The notes beneath the pieces were generated by a model. It saw only the letters and a program-made list of their open reading frames with translations, did not search any database and had not been told where the DNA came from. A program made the position numbers and the translations under genes. From Bacillus kexueae (lineage in GTDB: Bacteria; Bacillota; Bacilli; Bacillales; Aeribacillaceae): a stretch of 60,472 bases of DNA. Positions within the stretch are counted from its first letter, which is position 1; the number at the start of each line of letters is the position of its first letter. Below are positions 19,221 to 30,879 of this stretch, one piece after another. The stretch spans positions 1 through 60,472 of the forward strand of contig NZ_JALAZE010000013.1 in the NCBI RefSeq assembly GCF_022809095.1. The letters run 5' to 3'.

Positions 19221-19922
19221 ATGCCGAAAAAAGGAAAAAAATATCTTGAAGCTGCTAAATTAGTAGATCGTGCGAAAGCTTACGATGTAAAAGAAGCAAT
19301 TGAATTAGTTAAGAAAACAAGTGTTACTAAATTTGATGCGACTGTAGAAGTTGCATTCCGTTTAGGGGTTGACCCTCGTAAAAATGACCAACAAATCCGT
19401 GGAGCAGTTGTTTTACCAAACGGTACTGGTAAAACTCAACGCGTTTTAGTTTTCGCTAAAGGTGAAAAAGCGAAAGAAGCAGAAGCTGCAGGTGCAGATT
19501 ATGTTGGAGATGCTGATTACATCAACAAAATCCAACAAGGTTGGTTTGATTTTGATGTAGTAGTTGCAACTCCAGACATGATGGCTGAAGTTGGTAAATT
19601 AGGTCGTGTGCTTGGTCCTAAAGGATTAATGCCAAACCCTAAAACTGGTACAGTAACTTTCGAAGTAGAAAAAGCTGTTAACGAAATCAAAGCTGGTAAA
19701 GTTGAATACCGTGTAGATAAAGCAGGAAACATCCACGTGCCAATCGGTAAAGTTTCTTTCGAAAGCGAGAAGTTAGTTGAAAACTTCACAACAATTTATG
19801 AAACTTTATTAAAAGCTAAGCCTGCTGCTGCGAAAGGTACTTACATGAAAAATATCGCAGTAACTTCTACAATGGGTCCTGGCGTACGTGTTGACGCTTC
19901 TACATTCGTTGTAACAAACTAA
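19221..19922 (+). CDS. rplA: 50S ribosomal protein L1
   Basis: A 233-residue protein of the mobile L1 stalk that helps release deacylated tRNA and acts as a translational repressor of its own operon in several bacteria. Conserved segments are [20 protein letters not shown], the signature [18 protein letters not shown] (about 129-146) and the C-terminal MGPGVRVD. The true ATG is 19221 after AAGGAGG. The longer frame from 19152 would add a spurious extension. Confidence 0.97.
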   Translation: MPKKGKKYLEAAKLVDRAKAYDVKEAIELVKKTSVTKFDATVEVAFRLGVDPRKNDQQIRGAVVLPNGTGKTQRVLVFAKGEKAKEAEAAGADYVGDADYINKIQQGWFDFDVVVATPDMMAEVGKLGRVLGPKGLMPNPKTGTVTFEVEKAVNEIKAGKVEYRVDKAGNIHVPIGKVSFESEKLVENFTTIYETLLKAKPAAAKGTYMKNIAVTSTMGPGVRVDASTFVVTN

Positions 19923-19925
19923 TGC

Positions 19926-19954
19926 TTGACACATAAAAATCAACTTGTTATAAT
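19926..19954 (+). promoter_or_regulatory. Consensus sigma-A promoter for rplJ-rplL
   Basis: TTGACA (19926-19931), exactly 17 nt, then TATAAT (19949-19954): both hexamers and spacing are perfect. It starts right after the rplA stop and drives the L10 leader. Confidence 0.92.
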
Positions 19955-19989
19955 AACAAATGTTGTTTAAATGAATAGATTTCATTTAT

Positions 19990-20104
19990 ACCGTAGACAG
20001 TAGGTGCCGTTGGCTTAATTTCCTACCGAGGTGTGATTCGATAGATTAAGCGATCCGTATGCTTATTTGTTTAATCCCTCCATGTCTACACATGGAGGTT
20101 TTTT
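19990..20104 (+). ncRNA. L10 leader (ribosomal protein autoregulatory RNA)
   Basis: A structured leader upstream of rplJ. Conserved blocks GTAGACAGTAGGTGCCGT and CCTACCGAGGTG lie at the 5' side, and AGATTAAGCGATCCGTATGC in the middle. It ends in the terminator at 20077-20104. The pattern matches the known Bacillus L10 leader, where the L10-L12 complex binds and favours termination. Confidence 0.85.
20077..20104 (+). terminator. Attenuator terminator of the L10 leader
   Basis: CCTCCATG / CATGGAGG stem with a 6-nt loop followed by six T, 53 nt before rplJ. GTAGACA-like sequence in the leader (19993-19999) can compete with the TGTCTAC loop (20084-20089 region), suggesting the alternative pairing. 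Confidence 0.88.
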
Positions 20105-20157
20105 ACATGCACCGAACGGTATAAGTGCTCACTTTCAATCTACAGGAGGTGTAACAA

Positions 20158-20658
20158 ATGAGCAGCGCAATCGAACAAAAGAAACTGATTGTAGACGAAA
20201 TTGCTGGTAAATTCCGTGATAGCGTTTCTACAATTATCGTTGACTACCGTGGTCTTAACGTTGCGGAGGTAACTGAACTTCGTAAAAAGCTTCGTGAAGC
20301 TGGTGTCGAGTTCAAAGTTTACAAAAACACATTAACTCGTCGTGCTGTAGAGCAAGCTGAGTTAACTGAGCTTAACGACGCGCTTACTGGTCCGAATGCG
20401 ATTGCATTCAGCACAGAAGACGTTGTAGCTCCTGCGAAAATCTTAAACGATTTCGCGAAAGAGCATGAAGCTCTTGAAATTAAAGCTGGTGTTATCGAAG
20501 GAAACGTTGCAACTGCTGAAGAAGTTAAAGCGATTGCTGATCTTCCTTCACGCGAAGGTTTACTTTCTATGTTACTATCTGTTCTTCAAGCTCCAATGCG
20601 CAACTTTGCACTTGCTGCAAAAGCTGTGGCGGACCAAAAAGAAGAGCAAGGTGCATAA
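20158..20658 (+). CDS. rplJ: 50S ribosomal protein L10
   Basis: A 166-residue base of the L7/L12 stalk that binds 23S rRNA near L11. The N-terminal RNA-binding domain contains [20 protein letters not shown] and [15 protein letters not shown]. The C-terminal helix (about 135-166), which recruits L7/L12 dimers, is present. SD CAGGAGGTG. It is controlled by the upstream L10 leader. Confidence 0.97.
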   Translation: MSSAIEQKKLIVDEIAGKFRDSVSTIIVDYRGLNVAEVTELRKKLREAGVEFKVYKNTLTRRAVEQAELTELNDALTGPNAIAFSTEDVVAPAKILNDFAKEHEALEIKAGVIEGNVATAEEVKAIADLPSREGLLSMLLSVLQAPMRNFALAAKAVADQKEEQGA

Positions 20659-20723
20659 TAGAAACCGACCAATTCAAACTTGCTTGTTAACGATATAAAA
20701 CCAAAAATAAGGAGGAAAAACAA

Positions 20724-21089
20724 ATGACTAAAGAGCAAATTATTGATGCTATTAAAGAAATGACAGTTCTTGAACTTAACGACTTAGTTAAAGCTATCGA
20801 AGAGGAATTCGGCGTAACTGCTGCTGCTCCTGTAGCTGTAATGGGTGGCGCTGCTGGTGGCGACGCTGCTGCTGAGAAAACTGAATTTGATTTAGTACTT
20901 GCTGATGCTGGTGCTCAAAAAATCAAAGTTATCAAAGTTGTTCGCGAAATCACTGGTCTTGGCTTAAAAGAAGCTAAAGAATTAGTAGACAACACTCCAA
21001 AACCACTTAAAGAAGGTATCGCGAAAGAAGAAGCTGAAGAACTTAAAGCTAAACTTGAAGAAGTTGGCGCTTCTGTCGAAGTTAAGTAA
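20724..21089 (+). CDS. rplL: 50S ribosomal protein L7/L12
   Basis: A 121-residue acidic stalk protein that recruits translational GTPases. The N-terminal dimerisation helix is followed by an alanine/glycine-rich hinge (about 34-50). The C-terminal domain carries the signature [23 protein letters not shown] and ends [19 protein letters not shown]. It is followed by a strong terminator. Confidence 0.98.
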   Translation: MTKEQIIDAIKEMTVLELNDLVKAIEEEFGVTAAAPVAVMGGAAGGDAAAEKTEFDLVLADAGAQKIKVIKVVREITGLGLKEAKELVDNTPKPLKEGIAKEEAEELKAKLEEVGASVEVK

Positions 21090-21106
21090 TAACGTTCTTT
21101 ACAACG

Positions 21107-21136
21107 AAAAGCTCGCTGATTTTAAGCGGGCTTTTT
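21107..21136 (+). terminator. Intrinsic terminator after rplL
   Basis: AAAAGCTCGCT / AGCGGGCTTTTT (9-11 bp with one G-U), 7-nt loop and T-run, 18 nt after the rplL stop. Confidence 0.9.
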
Positions 21137-21232
21137 CTCTTCTTATAGTATTGTCGGCCAATGATTTACAACGTGGTCATTATTTTCTTAGGTTTACTAA
21201 CATGTTAGTTCCTTCTTTTCTATTTGAGTTGT

Positions 21233-21266
21233 ACGTGTAAAGGCGACTACGTACACGTTATTTTTT
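21233..21266 (+). terminator. Possible second terminator before the methyltransferase gene
   Basis: ACGTGTA / TACACGT (7 bp) with a 12-nt loop, followed by TTATTTTTT. It lies only about 8 nt before the SD AAGGGGGG of the next gene, so it may instead be an attenuator or a fortuitous repeat. Confidence 0.35.
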
Positions 21267-21281
21267 AAAGGGGGGTAAATT

Positions 21282-21884
21282 ATGAGTGAGCATTATTATT
21301 CAAAGCAACCATCTGTGGAAAGTAACCCTCATTCCTTTTCGTATACGTTAAAAGGGAAAGTTTTTCAATTCACTTCAGACTCCGGGGTGTTTTCCAAAAA
21401 TGAGGTGGACTTCGGTTCGAGGTTATTAATTGAAACATTTAAACTTCCAACTGTTTCTGGCGATATATTGGATGTAGGTTGTGGTTATGGTCCGATTGGG
21501 ATTTCGCTTGCATCGGTAGATTCTAGTCGTCGTGTTGATATGATCGATGTGAATGAACGGGCGATAGCGTTGGCGAAGAAGAATGCGGAAGCTAACGGGG
21601 TTTTAAATGTTGATGTCTTTCAAAGTGATATCTTTGAGAATGTCGTGAAAGATAGTTATGCTGCAATAGTAACCAATCCGCCGATTCGAGCTGGGAAACA
21701 AACGGTTCACAATATATTTGAGGGAAGCTTCGACCGGTTGATAGCTGGTGGTGAGCTTTGGGTAGTCATTCAGAAAAAACAAGGAGCCCCTTCGGCTATT
21801 AAAAAATTGGAAGAACTATTTTCCGAAGTGGAAGTAGTAGAAAAGAAAAAGGGCTACTATATTATTAGAGCGAAAAAAGATTGA
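21282..21884 (+). CDS. Class I SAM-dependent methyltransferase (RsmC-like, YbxB)
   Basis: A 200-residue protein corresponding to the conserved ORF between rplL and rpoB in Bacillus. AdoMet-binding motif I is DVGCGYGPIG (about 65-74), an acidic residue ends the second strand (MIDVNERAI), and NPPI (about 130-133) is the catalytic motif of N-methyltransferases acting on RNA or DNA bases. It resembles the catalytic half of RsmC (16S rRNA m2G1207). The exact target in this organism is not shown by the sequence. Confidence 0.88.
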   Translation: MSEHYYSKQPSVESNPHSFSYTLKGKVFQFTSDSGVFSKNEVDFGSRLLIETFKLPTVSGDILDVGCGYGPIGISLASVDSSRRVDMIDVNERAIALAKKNAEANGVLNVDVFQSDIFENVVKDSYAAIVTNPPIRAGKQTVHNIFEGSFDRLIAGGELWVVIQKKQGAPSAIKKLEELFSEVEVVEKKKGYYIIRAKKD

Positions 21885-21909
21885 CTTCGATTTTTAGCTA
21901 TGTTAACAT
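21881..21909 (+). promoter_or_regulatory. Candidate promoter for rpoB-rpoC
   Basis: TTGACT (21881-21886), a 17-nt spacer and TAACAT (21904-21909). A nearby TATAAA at 21910-21915 is badly spaced to this -35. Read-through from rplL may also contribute. Confidence 0.45.
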
Positions 21910-21915
21910 TATAAA

Positions 21916-22178
21916 ATGCCAATGTGTATTTTCCCGTTGAATAGTTATGTTTAAGATAAATGTTTATATTTTCTATTTATGGGAAGAATAATAAAATCGG
22001 TTTTTGTTAAGTGGTTTTTGGAAGAACGCTCTTGCATTGAGAGTGTTTCTTGGGCATTAGGTTTCTCCTAATTGCAAAAGAAAACCCTTTATTTTTGCTT
22101 TTTTACTTGTGATTACAAGGCGATTCTCGCTTTGTGTTTGCAAGATTTATATTACGCTTGATTTGAGGGGTGAATCAG
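21916..22178 (+). other. Structured rpoB leader, no gene
   Basis: About 260 nt of untranslated leader. Two hairpins can be drawn: AAGAACGCTCT...AGAGTGTTTCTT (about 22022-22054), and GCATTAGG-TTTCT-CCTAATTGC (about 22056-22077) followed by an A-rich then T-rich tract. No known riboswitch or ribosomal leader class is recognised. The SD GAGGGG at 22165-22170 ends it. Confidence 0.45.
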
Positions 22179-25100
22179 TTGACAGGTCAACTAGTTCAGT
22201 ATGGACGACACCGCCAACGTAGAAGTTATGCACGTATTAGCGAAGTTTTAGAATTACCAAATCTTATCGAAATTCAAACCTCTTCTTATCAGTGGTTTCT
22301 TGATGAGGGGCTTCGCGAAATGTTTCAAGACATTTCTCCTATCGAAGATTTCACTGGTAACCTCTCGCTAGAGTTTATTGATTATAGCTTAGGTGAACCG
22401 AAGTATTCCGTAGAAGAGTCTAAAGAACGCGATGTTACATACTCCGCTCCGCTCCGAGTTAAAGTACGACTCATTAACAAGGAAACGGGTGAAGTAAAAG
22501 ATCAGGATGTATTCATGGGGGACTTCCCACTTATGACGGAAACAGGTACATTCGTGATCAATGGTGCAGAACGCGTTATTGTCTCCCAGTTAGTACGTTC
22601 TCCAAGTGTATATTACAGTGATAAAGTAGATAAAAACGGTAAAAAAGGATTTACCGCAACTGTTATTCCAAACCGTGGCGCTTGGTTAGAGTATGAAACA
22701 GATGCGAAAGACGTTGTGTATGTTCGCATAGATCGCACTCGTAAATTGCCTGTTACGGTTCTTTTACGTGCCCTTGGGTTTGGCTCTGATCAAGAAATCA
22801 TCGATTTATTTGGTGAAAATGAGTTTTTACGCAACACGTTAGATAAGGATAACACAGAGAGCACTGAAAAGGCGCTATTGGAAATCTATGAACGTTTGCG
22901 TCCAGGGGAACCACCTACAGTTGAAAATGCGAAGAGTTTATTAATCTCCCGTTTCTTTGATCCGAAGCGTTACGATTTAGCTAGCGTAGGTCGTTATAAG
23001 ATTAATAAGAAGCTTCATATTAAGAATCGTTTGTTCAACCAACGATTAGCTGAAACACTTGTGGACCCTGAAACAGGTGAAATTGTTGCGGAAAAAGATA
23101 CGATTATTGATCGTCGTACGTTAGACCGTATTATGCACAATTTAGAGAATGGGGTAGGCTTCAAATCCATCAACGCAGTAGGCGGTGTGGTTGAAGAAGA
23201 AATTACAGTACAATCTATCAAGATTTATGCTCCGAATGATGTAGATGGAGAGCAAGTAATCAATGTTATTAGTAATGCAAACATTGATGAGAGCGTGAAA
23301 AATATTACGCCTGCAGATATCATTGCATCTATTAGTTACTTCTTCAACTTATTACACGGTGTAGGAGATACAGATGATATCGACCACCTTGGTAACCGTC
23401 GCTTACGTTCAGTAGGTGAGTTACTGCAAAATCAATTCCGTATCGGTTTATCCCGTATGGAGCGTGTTGTGCGTGAGAGAATGTCTATTCAAGATACGAA
23501 TACGATTACGCCACAGCAGTTAATTAATATTCGTCCTGTGATTGCTTCTATTAAAGAGTTTTTCGGAAGCTCTCAGTTATCACAGTTCATGGATCAAACC
23601 AACCCGCTTGCTGAGTTAACGCATAAGCGTCGTCTTTCAGCTTTAGGACCTGGTGGTTTAACGCGTGAGCGCGCTGGATTCGAAGTACGTGACGTTCACT
23701 ACTCTCACTATGGTCGTATGTGTCCAATTGAGACTCCAGAGGGTCCGAACATCGGACTTATTAACTCTTTATCTTCTTATGCGAAAGTGAATCGTTTCGG
23801 CTTTATCGAAACGCCATATCGTCGTGTAGATCCTGAAACAGGGAAAGTAACAAGTCAAATCGATTACTTAACTGCAGATGAAGAGGATAACTATGTAGTG
23901 GCACAGGCAAACGCACGCCTTGGAGAAGATGGGTCATTCTTAGATGAGAATATCGTGGCTCGTTTCCGTGGCGAAAACACAGTCGTTAAGCGTGACCGTG
24001 TCGATTATATGGACGTTTCTCCGAAGCAGGTTGTTTCAGCTGCGACAGCATGTATTCCGTTCTTAGAGAACGATGACTCCAACCGTGCTTTAATGGGAGC
24101 GAACATGCAACGACAAGCTGTACCACTTATGCAACCGGAGGCACCAATTGTTGGTACTGGTATGGAATACGTTTCTGCGAAAGACTCAGGTGCTGCTGTT
24201 ATTTGTAAGCATCCTGGAGTTGTTGAGCGTGTTGAAGCGAACCGTATCTATGTACGTCGTTATGAAGAAGTAGATGGTCAAAAAGTAAAAGGTGACCTTG
24301 ATAAATATAACTTATTAAAATTTGTTCGTTCTAACCAAGGAACATGTTATAACCAACGCCCAATCGTTTCTGCTGGAGATGAAGTGGTAAAAGGTGAAAT
24401 TCTTGCTGACGGTCCTTCAATGGAAAAAGGTGAGTTAGCGTTAGGCCGCAACGTACTTGTTGCCTTCATGACTTGGGATGGATATAACTATGAGGATGCC
24501 ATCATTATGAGCGAACGACTTGTGAAAGACGATGTTTACACATCTATTCACATTGAAGAATATGAGTCTGAATCTCGTGATACGAAGCTTGGCCCAGAAG
24601 AAATTACACGTGACATCCCGAACGTAGGGGAAGATGCTCTACGCAACCTTGATGAGCGTGGTATTGTTCGAATTGGTGCCGAAGTTAAAGATGGCGACTT
24701 ACTTGTTGGTAAAGTAACGCCAAAAGGTGTTACGGAATTAACGGCTGAAGAACGTTTATTACACGCGATCTTCGGGGAAAAAGCTCGTGAAGTACGCGAC
24801 ACATCTTTACGTGTACCACATGGTGGTGGCGGTATCGTCTTAGATGTTAAAGTCTTTAACCGCGAAGATGGCGACGAATTACCACCTGGTGTTAACCAAT
24901 TAGTACGTGTGTACATCGTTCAGAAGCGTAAGATTTCTGAAGGGGATAAAATGGCGGGACGCCACGGTAACAAAGGTGTTATCTCGCGTATTCTTCCAGA
25001 AGAGGATATGCCATTCTTACCAGATGGTACACCGGTTGACATCATGTTAAACCCATTAGGGGTACCATCGCGTATGAACATCGGTCAGGTGCTAGAGCTA

Positions 25101-25742
25101 CACTTAGGTATGGCTGCACGCAAGCTTGGCATTCATGTTGCGACACCAGTATTTGACGGTGCGCGTGAGGAAGATGTTTGGGCAACTCTTGAAGAGGCAG
25201 GAATGGCACGAGATGCTAAAACTCTTCTATATGATGGTCGTACAGGAGAGCCGTTTGACAACCGTGTATCAGTCGGTATCATGTACATGATTAAATTGGC
25301 GCACATGGTTGATGACAAACTTCATGCTCGTTCTACGGGACCATACTCACTTGTTACACAGCAACCACTTGGTGGTAAGGCACAATTTGGTGGTCAGCGT
25401 TTCGGTGAGATGGAGGTTTGGGCGCTTGAAGCATACGGTGCTGCCTATACACTTCAAGAAATCTTGACTGTTAAGTCGGATGACGTTGTCGGTCGTGTGA
25501 AGACATACGAAGCGATCGTCAAAGGTGAGAACGTTCCAGAACCAGGCGTTCCAGAGTCATTCAAAGTATTGATTAAGGAACTTCAAAGCTTAGGTATGGA
25601 CGTTAAAATTCTTTCAAGCGATGAGCAAGAAATCGAAATGAGAGAGCTTGAAGATGATGAAGAAACAAATCAGTCTGAAGAAGTAACGTTAAATGAAGAA
25701 GAAGTGACTGAAAAAGAAAAAGACGTCGTTACAAAAGAGTAA
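22179..25742 (+). CDS. rpoB: DNA-directed RNA polymerase beta subunit
   Basis: A 1187-residue catalytic subunit. The start is TTG 22179, not the in-frame GTG 22170, because GTG overlaps the SD GAGGGG while TTG is 8 nt after it and gives the family N-terminus [16 protein letters not shown]. The rifampicin pocket ([20 protein letters not shown] and [17 protein letters not shown]) shows wild-type susceptible residues. Later conserved blocks include [12 protein letters not shown] and [13 protein letters not shown]. The C-terminal tail is acidic, as in Bacillus. It forms an operon with rpoC 54 nt downstream. Confidence 0.98.
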   Translation: MTGQLVQYGRHRQRRSYARISEVLELPNLIEIQTSSYQWFLDEGLREMFQDISPIEDFTGNLSLEFIDYSLGEPKYSVEESKERDVTYSAPLRVKVRLINKETGEVKDQDVFMGDFPLMTETGTFVINGAERVIVSQLVRSPSVYYSDKVDKNGKKGFTATVIPNRGAWLEYETDAKDVVYVRIDRTRKLPVTVLLRALGFGSDQEIIDLFGENEFLRNTLDKDNTESTEKALLEIYERLRPGEPPTVENAKSLLISRFFDPKRYDLASVGRYKINKKLHIKNRLFNQRLAETLVDPETGEIVAEKDTIIDRRTLDRIMHNLENGVGFKSINAVGGVVEEEITVQSIKIYAPNDVDGEQVINVISNANIDESVKNITPADIIASISYFFNLLHGVGDTDDIDHLGNRRLRSVGELLQNQFRIGLSRMERVVRERMSIQDTNTITPQQLINIRPVIASIKEFFGSSQLSQFMDQTNPLAELTHKRRLSALGPGGLTRERAGFEVRDVHYSHYGRMCPIETPEGPNIGLINSLSSYAKVNRFGFIETPYRRVDPETGKVTSQIDYLTADEEDNYVVAQANARLGEDGSFLDENIVARFRGENTVVKRDRVDYMDVSPKQVVSAATACIPFLENDDSNRALMGANMQRQAVPLMQPEAPIVGTGMEYVSAKDSGAAVICKHPGVVERVEANRIYVRRYEEVDGQKVKGDLDKYNLLKFVRSNQGTCYNQRPIVSAGDEVVKGEILADGPSMEKGELALGRNVLVAFMTWDGYNYEDAIIMSERLVKDDVYTSIHIEEYESESRDTKLGPEEITRDIPNVGEDALRNLDERGIVRIGAEVKDGDLLVGKVTPKGVTELTAEERLLHAIFGEKAREVRDTSLRVPHGGGGIVLDVKVFNREDGDELPPGVNQLVRVYIVQKRKISEGDKMAGRHGNKGVISRILPEEDMPFLPDGTPVDIMLNPLGVPSRMNIGQVLELHLGMAARKLGIHVATPVFDGAREEDVWATLEEAGMARDAKTLLYDGRTGEPFDNRVSVGIMYMIKLAHMVDDKLHARSTGPYSLVTQQPLGGKAQFGGQRFGEMEVWALEAYGAAYTLQEILTVKSDDVVGRVKTYEAIVKGENVPEPGVPESFKVLIKELQSLGMDVKILSSDEQEIEMRELEDDEETNQSEEVTLNEEEVTEKEKDVVTKE

Positions 25743-25796
25743 CTAACATATAGGCATTAGGGTTAAAACCGGAAGATTAAAAGGGAGGTAGGCCCC

Positions 25797-28700
25797 TTGC
25801 TAGATGTAAATAACTTTGAATATATGAACATCGGTCTTGCTTCACCGGATAAAATCCGTTCTTGGTCATATGGTGAAGTTAAAAAGCCAGAAACGATTAA
25901 CTATCGTACTTTAAAACCTGAAAAAGACGGTCTTTTCTGTGAGCGAATCTTCGGTCCAACGAAAGACTGGGAATGTCATTGTGGTAAATATAAGCGTGTA
26001 CGCTACAAAGGTGTAGTGTGTGACCGTTGTGGAGTTGAAGTAACACGCGCAAAAGTTCGCCGTGAGCGTATGGGGCACATTGAGCTTGCTGCCCCTGTCT
26101 CTCACATTTGGTATTTCAAAGGGATTCCGAGCCGCATGGGACTAGTTCTTGATATGTCTCCTCGTGCACTAGAAGAAGTTATTTACTTTGCTTCTTACGT
26201 TGTAACAGATACTGGTGATACACCATTAGAGAAGAAGCAGCTTCTTTCAGAAAAGGAATACCGTACGTATCGTGAGAAATACGGAAATACATTCCAAGCA
26301 TCAATGGGTGCTGAAGCGATTAAAAAACTTCTTGAAGACATTGACCTAGATAAAGAAGTAGACCTTTTAAAAGAGGAGCTTAAGTCGTCTCAAGGGCAGC
26401 GTCGTACAAGAGCAATTAAACGTTTAGAAGTTATCGAAGCATTCAGAAACTCAGGGAATGAACCTTCTTGGATGATTCTCGATGTACTACCAGTCATTCC
26501 ACCAGAATTACGTCCAATGGTTCAATTAGACGGTGGACGCTTCGCAACTTCTGACTTAAATGACTTATACCGTCGTGTTATTAACCGTAACAACCGCTTA
26601 AAACGTTTATTAGACCTTGGTGCACCAAGCATCATCGTACAAAACGAAAAGCGTATGTTACAAGAAGCAGTAGATGCTTTAATTGATAACGGACGCCGTG
26701 GACGTCCAGTAACTGGACCAGGAAATCGACCACTAAAATCCTTATCTCATATGTTAAAAGGTAAGCAAGGTCGTTTCCGCCAAAACTTATTAGGTAAACG
26801 TGTAGACTACTCTGGACGTTCCGTAATCGTAGTTGGTCCGAACTTAAAGATGTACCAATGCGGTCTACCAAAAGAAATGGCACTTGAATTATTCAAGCCG
26901 TTTGTTATGAAAGAGTTAGTAGAAAAAGGACTAGCTCACAATATTAAGAGTGCAAAACGTAAGATCGAACGTGTTCATCCTGAAGTTTGGGATGTGTTAG
27001 AAGAGGTTATTAAAGAGCACCCTGTATTACTTAACCGTGCCCCTACTCTACACAGACTTGGTATTCAGGCGTTTGAACCAACACTTGTTGAAGGTCGTGC
27101 CATCCGCTTACATCCACTTGTATGTACAGCGTATAACGCAGACTTCGACGGTGACCAAATGGCTGTTCACGTACCGCTTTCAGCAGAAGCTCAAGCAGAA
27201 GCGCGTATCTTAATGTTAGCAGCTCAAAACATCTTAAACCCGAAAGATGGAAAGCCAGTTGTTACACCTTCCCAGGACATGGTATTAGGTAACTACTACT
27301 TAACGTTAGAGCGTGATGGTGCAGTTGGAGAAGGTAAGATCTTTAAAGATACGAATGAAGCACTTATCGCATACCAAAATGGTTATGTGCATCTACACAC
27401 ACGTGTAGCAATTCAAGCTTCTTCTTTAAATAATGAAACATTTACAGAAGAACAAAACAAAAAGCTTTTAATTACAACTGTTGGTAAGTTAATCTTTAAC
27501 GAGATCTTACCAAAATCATTCCCATACATTAACGAACCTACAACAGAAAACATTCAGGAGAAAACACCTGAGAAGTATTTTGTTGATCCGACAGTTAATG
27601 TAGCAGAATATATTAAAGAGCAAGAGATTGTTCTTCCGTTTAAGAAAGGAATCCTTGGTAAAATCATCGCGGAAGTGTTCAAGCGATTCCATATTACTGA
27701 AACTTCTAAGATGCTTGATCGCCTAAAAGACTTAGGATTCAAGTACTCGACAAAAGCTGGTATTACAATCGGTGTATCAGACATCGTAGTATTAGGTGAA
27801 AAAGAAGAAATCTTAAAAGAAGCTCAAGCTAAAGTAGATAACGTGATGAAGCAATTCAGACGTGGTCTTATCACAGAAGATGAGCGTTATGACCGAGTTA
27901 TCTCTATCTGGAGTGCTGCGAAGGATACAATCCAAAGCAAGCTAATGAAGTCCTTAGATAAGACGAACCCAATCTTCATGATGAGTGACTCTGGTGCCCG
28001 TGGTAACGCATCGAACTTTACACAGCTTGCGGGTATGCGTGGACTAATGGCCAACCCGGCTGGTCGTATCATCGAGTTACCAATCAAATCAAGTTTCCGT
28101 GAAGGATTAACGGTATTAGAATACTTCATCTCTACACACGGTGCGCGTAAAGGACTTGCAGATACAGCCTTAAAGACAGCTGACTCTGGTTACTTAACAC
28201 GTCGTCTTGTAGACGTTGCTCAAGATGTGATCATCCGAGAAGAAGACTGTGGAACAGACCGTGGTATCTTAGCTAAAGCGATTAAAGAAGGTACGGAAGT
28301 TATCGAAAAGCTTGATGAGCGTATTATCGGTCGTTATGCACGTCGTACGGTGAAACATCCTGAGACGGGTGAAGCAATCGTTAATGAGAACGAATTAATT
28401 ACTGAAGATATCGCAACAACAATCATTGAAGCTGGTATTGAAGAAGTTTGGATTCGTTCTGCGTTTGCTTGTAACACACGCCACGGTGTATGTAAGAAAT
28501 GTTACGGTCGCAACTTAGCGACAGGTTCAGAGGTTGAAGTTGGAGAAGCTGTTGGAATCATCGCTGCCCAATCAATCGGTGAACCAGGAACTCAGTTAAC
28601 GATGCGTACGTTCCATACAGGTGGGGTTGCAGGAGACGACATCACACAAGGTTTACCGCGTGTTCAAGAGTTATTCGAAGCACGTAATCCAAAAGGTCAA

Positions 28701-29396
28701 GCGATCATTTCGGAAATCGATGGTTATGTCATGGAAATTAATGAAGTACGTGACAAACAACAAGAAATTGTCGTGCAGGGAGAAGTGGAAACTCGCACAT
28801 ACACAGCTCCTTACAACGCTCGTCTGAAAGTAGCAAAAGGCGATAAAGTTGAGCGTGGACAAGAGATTACAGAAGGTTCAATCGATCCGAAAGAATTGTT
28901 AAAAGTAAAAGATATTCTAGCTGTTCAAGAATACTTACTGCGTGAAGTTCAGAAAGTATACCGTATGCAAGGGGTAGAAATTGGCGATAAGCATATCGAA
29001 GTAATGGTTCGCCAAATGTTACGTAAAGTACGTGTCATTGATCCGGGAGATACGGACGTATTACCTGGAACACTTCTTGATATTCATCAGTTTACAGATG
29101 CGAACAAGAAGGTTCTTCTTGAAGGTAAACGCCCAGCGACTGGACGCCCTGTATTACTTGGTATTACGAAGGCTTCACTTGAAACGGAATCCTTCTTATC
29201 AGCTGCTTCCTTCCAAGAAACGACTCGTGTTCTTACAGATGCAGCGATTAAAGGAAAACGTGATGAGTTACTCGGCTTGAAAGAAAATGTTATCATCGGT
29301 AAGCTTGTTCCAGCTGGTACAGGTATGCAACGTTATCGAAAAGCAAAACCAGTATCAAAAGTTCAAGTAACAGATGAGCCTGTAACGATTGACTAA
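25797..29396 (+). CDS. rpoC: DNA-directed RNA polymerase beta' subunit
   Basis: A 1199-residue catalytic subunit. The TTG start ([13 protein letters not shown]) follows AAGGGAGGT. The N-terminal zinc ribbon is CHCGKY...CDRCG (about 60-78), the Mg2+-binding [12 protein letters not shown] is near 447-458, and the bridge helix/trigger loop region follows. The second zinc site includes CGTDRG and [13 protein letters not shown]. Typical Bacillus length, with no insertions seen. Confidence 0.98.
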   Translation: MLDVNNFEYMNIGLASPDKIRSWSYGEVKKPETINYRTLKPEKDGLFCERIFGPTKDWECHCGKYKRVRYKGVVCDRCGVEVTRAKVRRERMGHIELAAPVSHIWYFKGIPSRMGLVLDMSPRALEEVIYFASYVVTDTGDTPLEKKQLLSEKEYRTYREKYGNTFQASMGAEAIKKLLEDIDLDKEVDLLKEELKSSQGQRRTRAIKRLEVIEAFRNSGNEPSWMILDVLPVIPPELRPMVQLDGGRFATSDLNDLYRRVINRNNRLKRLLDLGAPSIIVQNEKRMLQEAVDALIDNGRRGRPVTGPGNRPLKSLSHMLKGKQGRFRQNLLGKRVDYSGRSVIVVGPNLKMYQCGLPKEMALELFKPFVMKELVEKGLAHNIKSAKRKIERVHPEVWDVLEEVIKEHPVLLNRAPTLHRLGIQAFEPTLVEGRAIRLHPLVCTAYNADFDGDQMAVHVPLSAEAQAEARILMLAAQNILNPKDGKPVVTPSQDMVLGNYYLTLERDGAVGEGKIFKDTNEALIAYQNGYVHLHTRVAIQASSLNNETFTEEQNKKLLITTVGKLIFNEILPKSFPYINEPTTENIQEKTPEKYFVDPTVNVAEYIKEQEIVLPFKKGILGKIIAEVFKRFHITETSKMLDRLKDLGFKYSTKAGITIGVSDIVVLGEKEEILKEAQAKVDNVMKQFRRGLITEDERYDRVISIWSAAKDTIQSKLMKSLDKTNPIFMMSDSGARGNASNFTQLAGMRGLMANPAGRIIELPIKSSFREGLTVLEYFISTHGARKGLADTALKTADSGYLTRRLVDVAQDVIIREEDCGTDRGILAKAIKEGTEVIEKLDERIIGRYARRTVKHPETGEAIVNENELITEDIATTIIEAGIEEVWIRSAFACNTRHGVCKKCYGRNLATGSEVEVGEAVGIIAAQSIGEPGTQLTMRTFHTGGVAGDDITQGLPRVQELFEARNPKGQAIISEIDGYVMEINEVRDKQQEIVVQGEVETRTYTAPYNARLKVAKGDKVERGQEITEGSIDPKELLKVKDILAVQEYLLREVQKVYRMQGVEIGDKHIEVMVRQMLRKVRVIDPGDTDVLPGTLLDIHQFTDANKKVLLEGKRPATGRPVLLGITKASLETESFLSAASFQETTRVLTDAAIKGKRDELLGLKENVIIGKLVPAGTGMQRYRKAKPVSKVQVTDEPVTID

Positions 29397-29421
29397 TTTG
29401 TGAGCAAACGATAAAAAATTA

Positions 29422-29477
29422 GATGGATGCAACTAAATGTTTTTAGATAAAAATTCGACATTTAGTTGACATCCATC
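29422..29477. repeat. 19-bp inverted repeat between rpoC and rplGB
   Basis: GATGGATGCAACTAAATGT (29422-29440) and ACATTTAGTTGACATCCATC (29458-29477) are complementary except for one extra A, with a 17-nt loop. There is no T-run after it. The right arm contains the TTGACA used as -35 of the next promoter candidate. Confidence 0.85.
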
Positions 29478-29495
29478 ACCTTATAATGTTAATAT
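29466..29495 (+). promoter_or_regulatory. Candidate promoter for rplGB and the str operon
   Basis: TTGACA (29466-29471) with TAATAT (29490-29495) at 18 nt. Two better-looking TATAAT hexamers at 29482 and 29493 have unsuitable spacing (10 and 21 nt). The true -10 cannot be fixed by eye. Confidence 0.45.
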
Positions 29496-29543
29496 AATCA
29501 AGGTGCTCAAGATTACACCTGTTACTTTGGAGGATATCAACAA

Positions 29544-29792
29544 ATGTCTTATGAAAAAGTATCACAGGCTGAAAATATTATTGTTGGTACAAAGCAAACA
29601 GCAAAAGCACTCAAGACACAACCAGTAAAGGAAGTAATTGTTGCACAAGATGCTGATCCAAGAGTAACGATGAAAGTTATTCAAATAGCAGAGCAAAAGC
29701 AAGTTCCTTTAACAAAGGTTGATTCAATGAAGAAGCTTGGAAAAGCTTGTGGCATTGAAGTGGGAGCAGCTGCTGTAGCCATAATAAAGTGA
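29544..29792 (+). CDS. rplGB: L7Ae-family kink-turn RNA-binding protein (YbxF/RplGB)
   Basis: An 82-residue protein of the L7Ae/L30e/S12e family. Family landmarks are the N-terminal [13 protein letters not shown], the [10 protein letters not shown] strand and [22 protein letters not shown] near the C-terminus. B. subtilis YbxF binds kink-turn RNA and associates with ribosomes in early exponential phase. SD TTTGGAGG. It is first in the str operon before rpsL. Confidence 0.93.
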   Translation: MSYEKVSQAENIIVGTKQTAKALKTQPVKEVIVAQDADPRVTMKVIQIAEQKQVPLTKVDSMKKLGKACGIEVGAAAVAIIK

Positions 29793-29798
29793 ACAATG

Positions 29799-29834
29799 GT
29801 TTTTGTAGACCATTCTACAAAAACTTTGTTTTTT
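29799..29834 (+). terminator. Hairpin with T-run between rplGB and rpsL
   Basis: GTTTTTGTAG / CTACAAAAAC (10 bp, 6-nt loop), followed by TTTGTTTTTT. It has terminator form inside an operon, so it may attenuate rpsL-rpsG-fusA-tuf transcription. Confidence 0.7.
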
Positions 29835-29880
29835 GCCAAAAGATGAACCACCTGGATGTGTGGTCTTAAAAACAGCATGA

Positions 29881-30309
<429 letters not shown>

Positions 30310-30357
30310 TTGAAATTCTAGCATAAAAGAATTACAGTATGAAGGGAGGCACATACT

Positions 30358-30828
30358 ATGCCACGTAAAGGTTCTGTTGCTAAACGTGATGTATTACCAG
30401 ATCCGATTTATAACTCAAAATTAGTTACTCGCTTAATCAACAAGATTATGATTGACGGTAAAAGACAAACTGCACAAAAAATTCTTTACAATGCATTCGA
30501 TATTGTAAAAGACCGCACTGGCAATGATCCAATGGAAGTGTTTGAACAAGCACTTAAAAACATTATGCCAGTTCTTGAGGTGCGCGCACGTCGTGTTGGT
30601 GGTGCAAACTACCAAGTGCCTGTAGAAGTGCGTCCAGACCGTCGTACTACTTTAGGTCTTCGTTGGTTAGTTAACTACGCTCGTCTTCGTGGTGAAAAAA
30701 CGATGGAAGAGCGCTTAGCTAACGAAATTCTTGATGCAGCTAACAACACTGGTGCATCTGTTAAGAAGCGTGAAGACACTCACAAGATGGCAGAAGCGAA
30801 CAAAGCATTCGCTCACTATCGTTGGTAA
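30358..30828 (+). CDS. rpsG: 30S ribosomal protein S7
   Basis: A 156-residue primary binder of the 16S 3' major domain that organises the head of the 30S subunit and lines the E site. The family signature [20 protein letters not shown] is near residues 21-40, and [15 protein letters not shown] marks the beta-hairpin region. Normal length. SD GAAGGGAGG. Confidence 0.98.
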   Translation: MPRKGSVAKRDVLPDPIYNSKLVTRLINKIMIDGKRQTAQKILYNAFDIVKDRTGNDPMEVFEQALKNIMPVLEVRARRVGGANYQVPVEVRPDRRTTLGLRWLVNYARLRGEKTMEERLANEILDAANNTGASVKKREDTHKMAEANKAFAHYRW

Positions 30829-30879
30829 TTTCTTAGTTATTAATAAACCAATATTCATATAAGGAAGGAGAAATACCCA

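Noticed and set aside
22170-22178. GTG start for rpoB
   Set aside because: It overlaps the SD GAGGGG; the TTG at 22179 has proper spacing and the family N-terminus.
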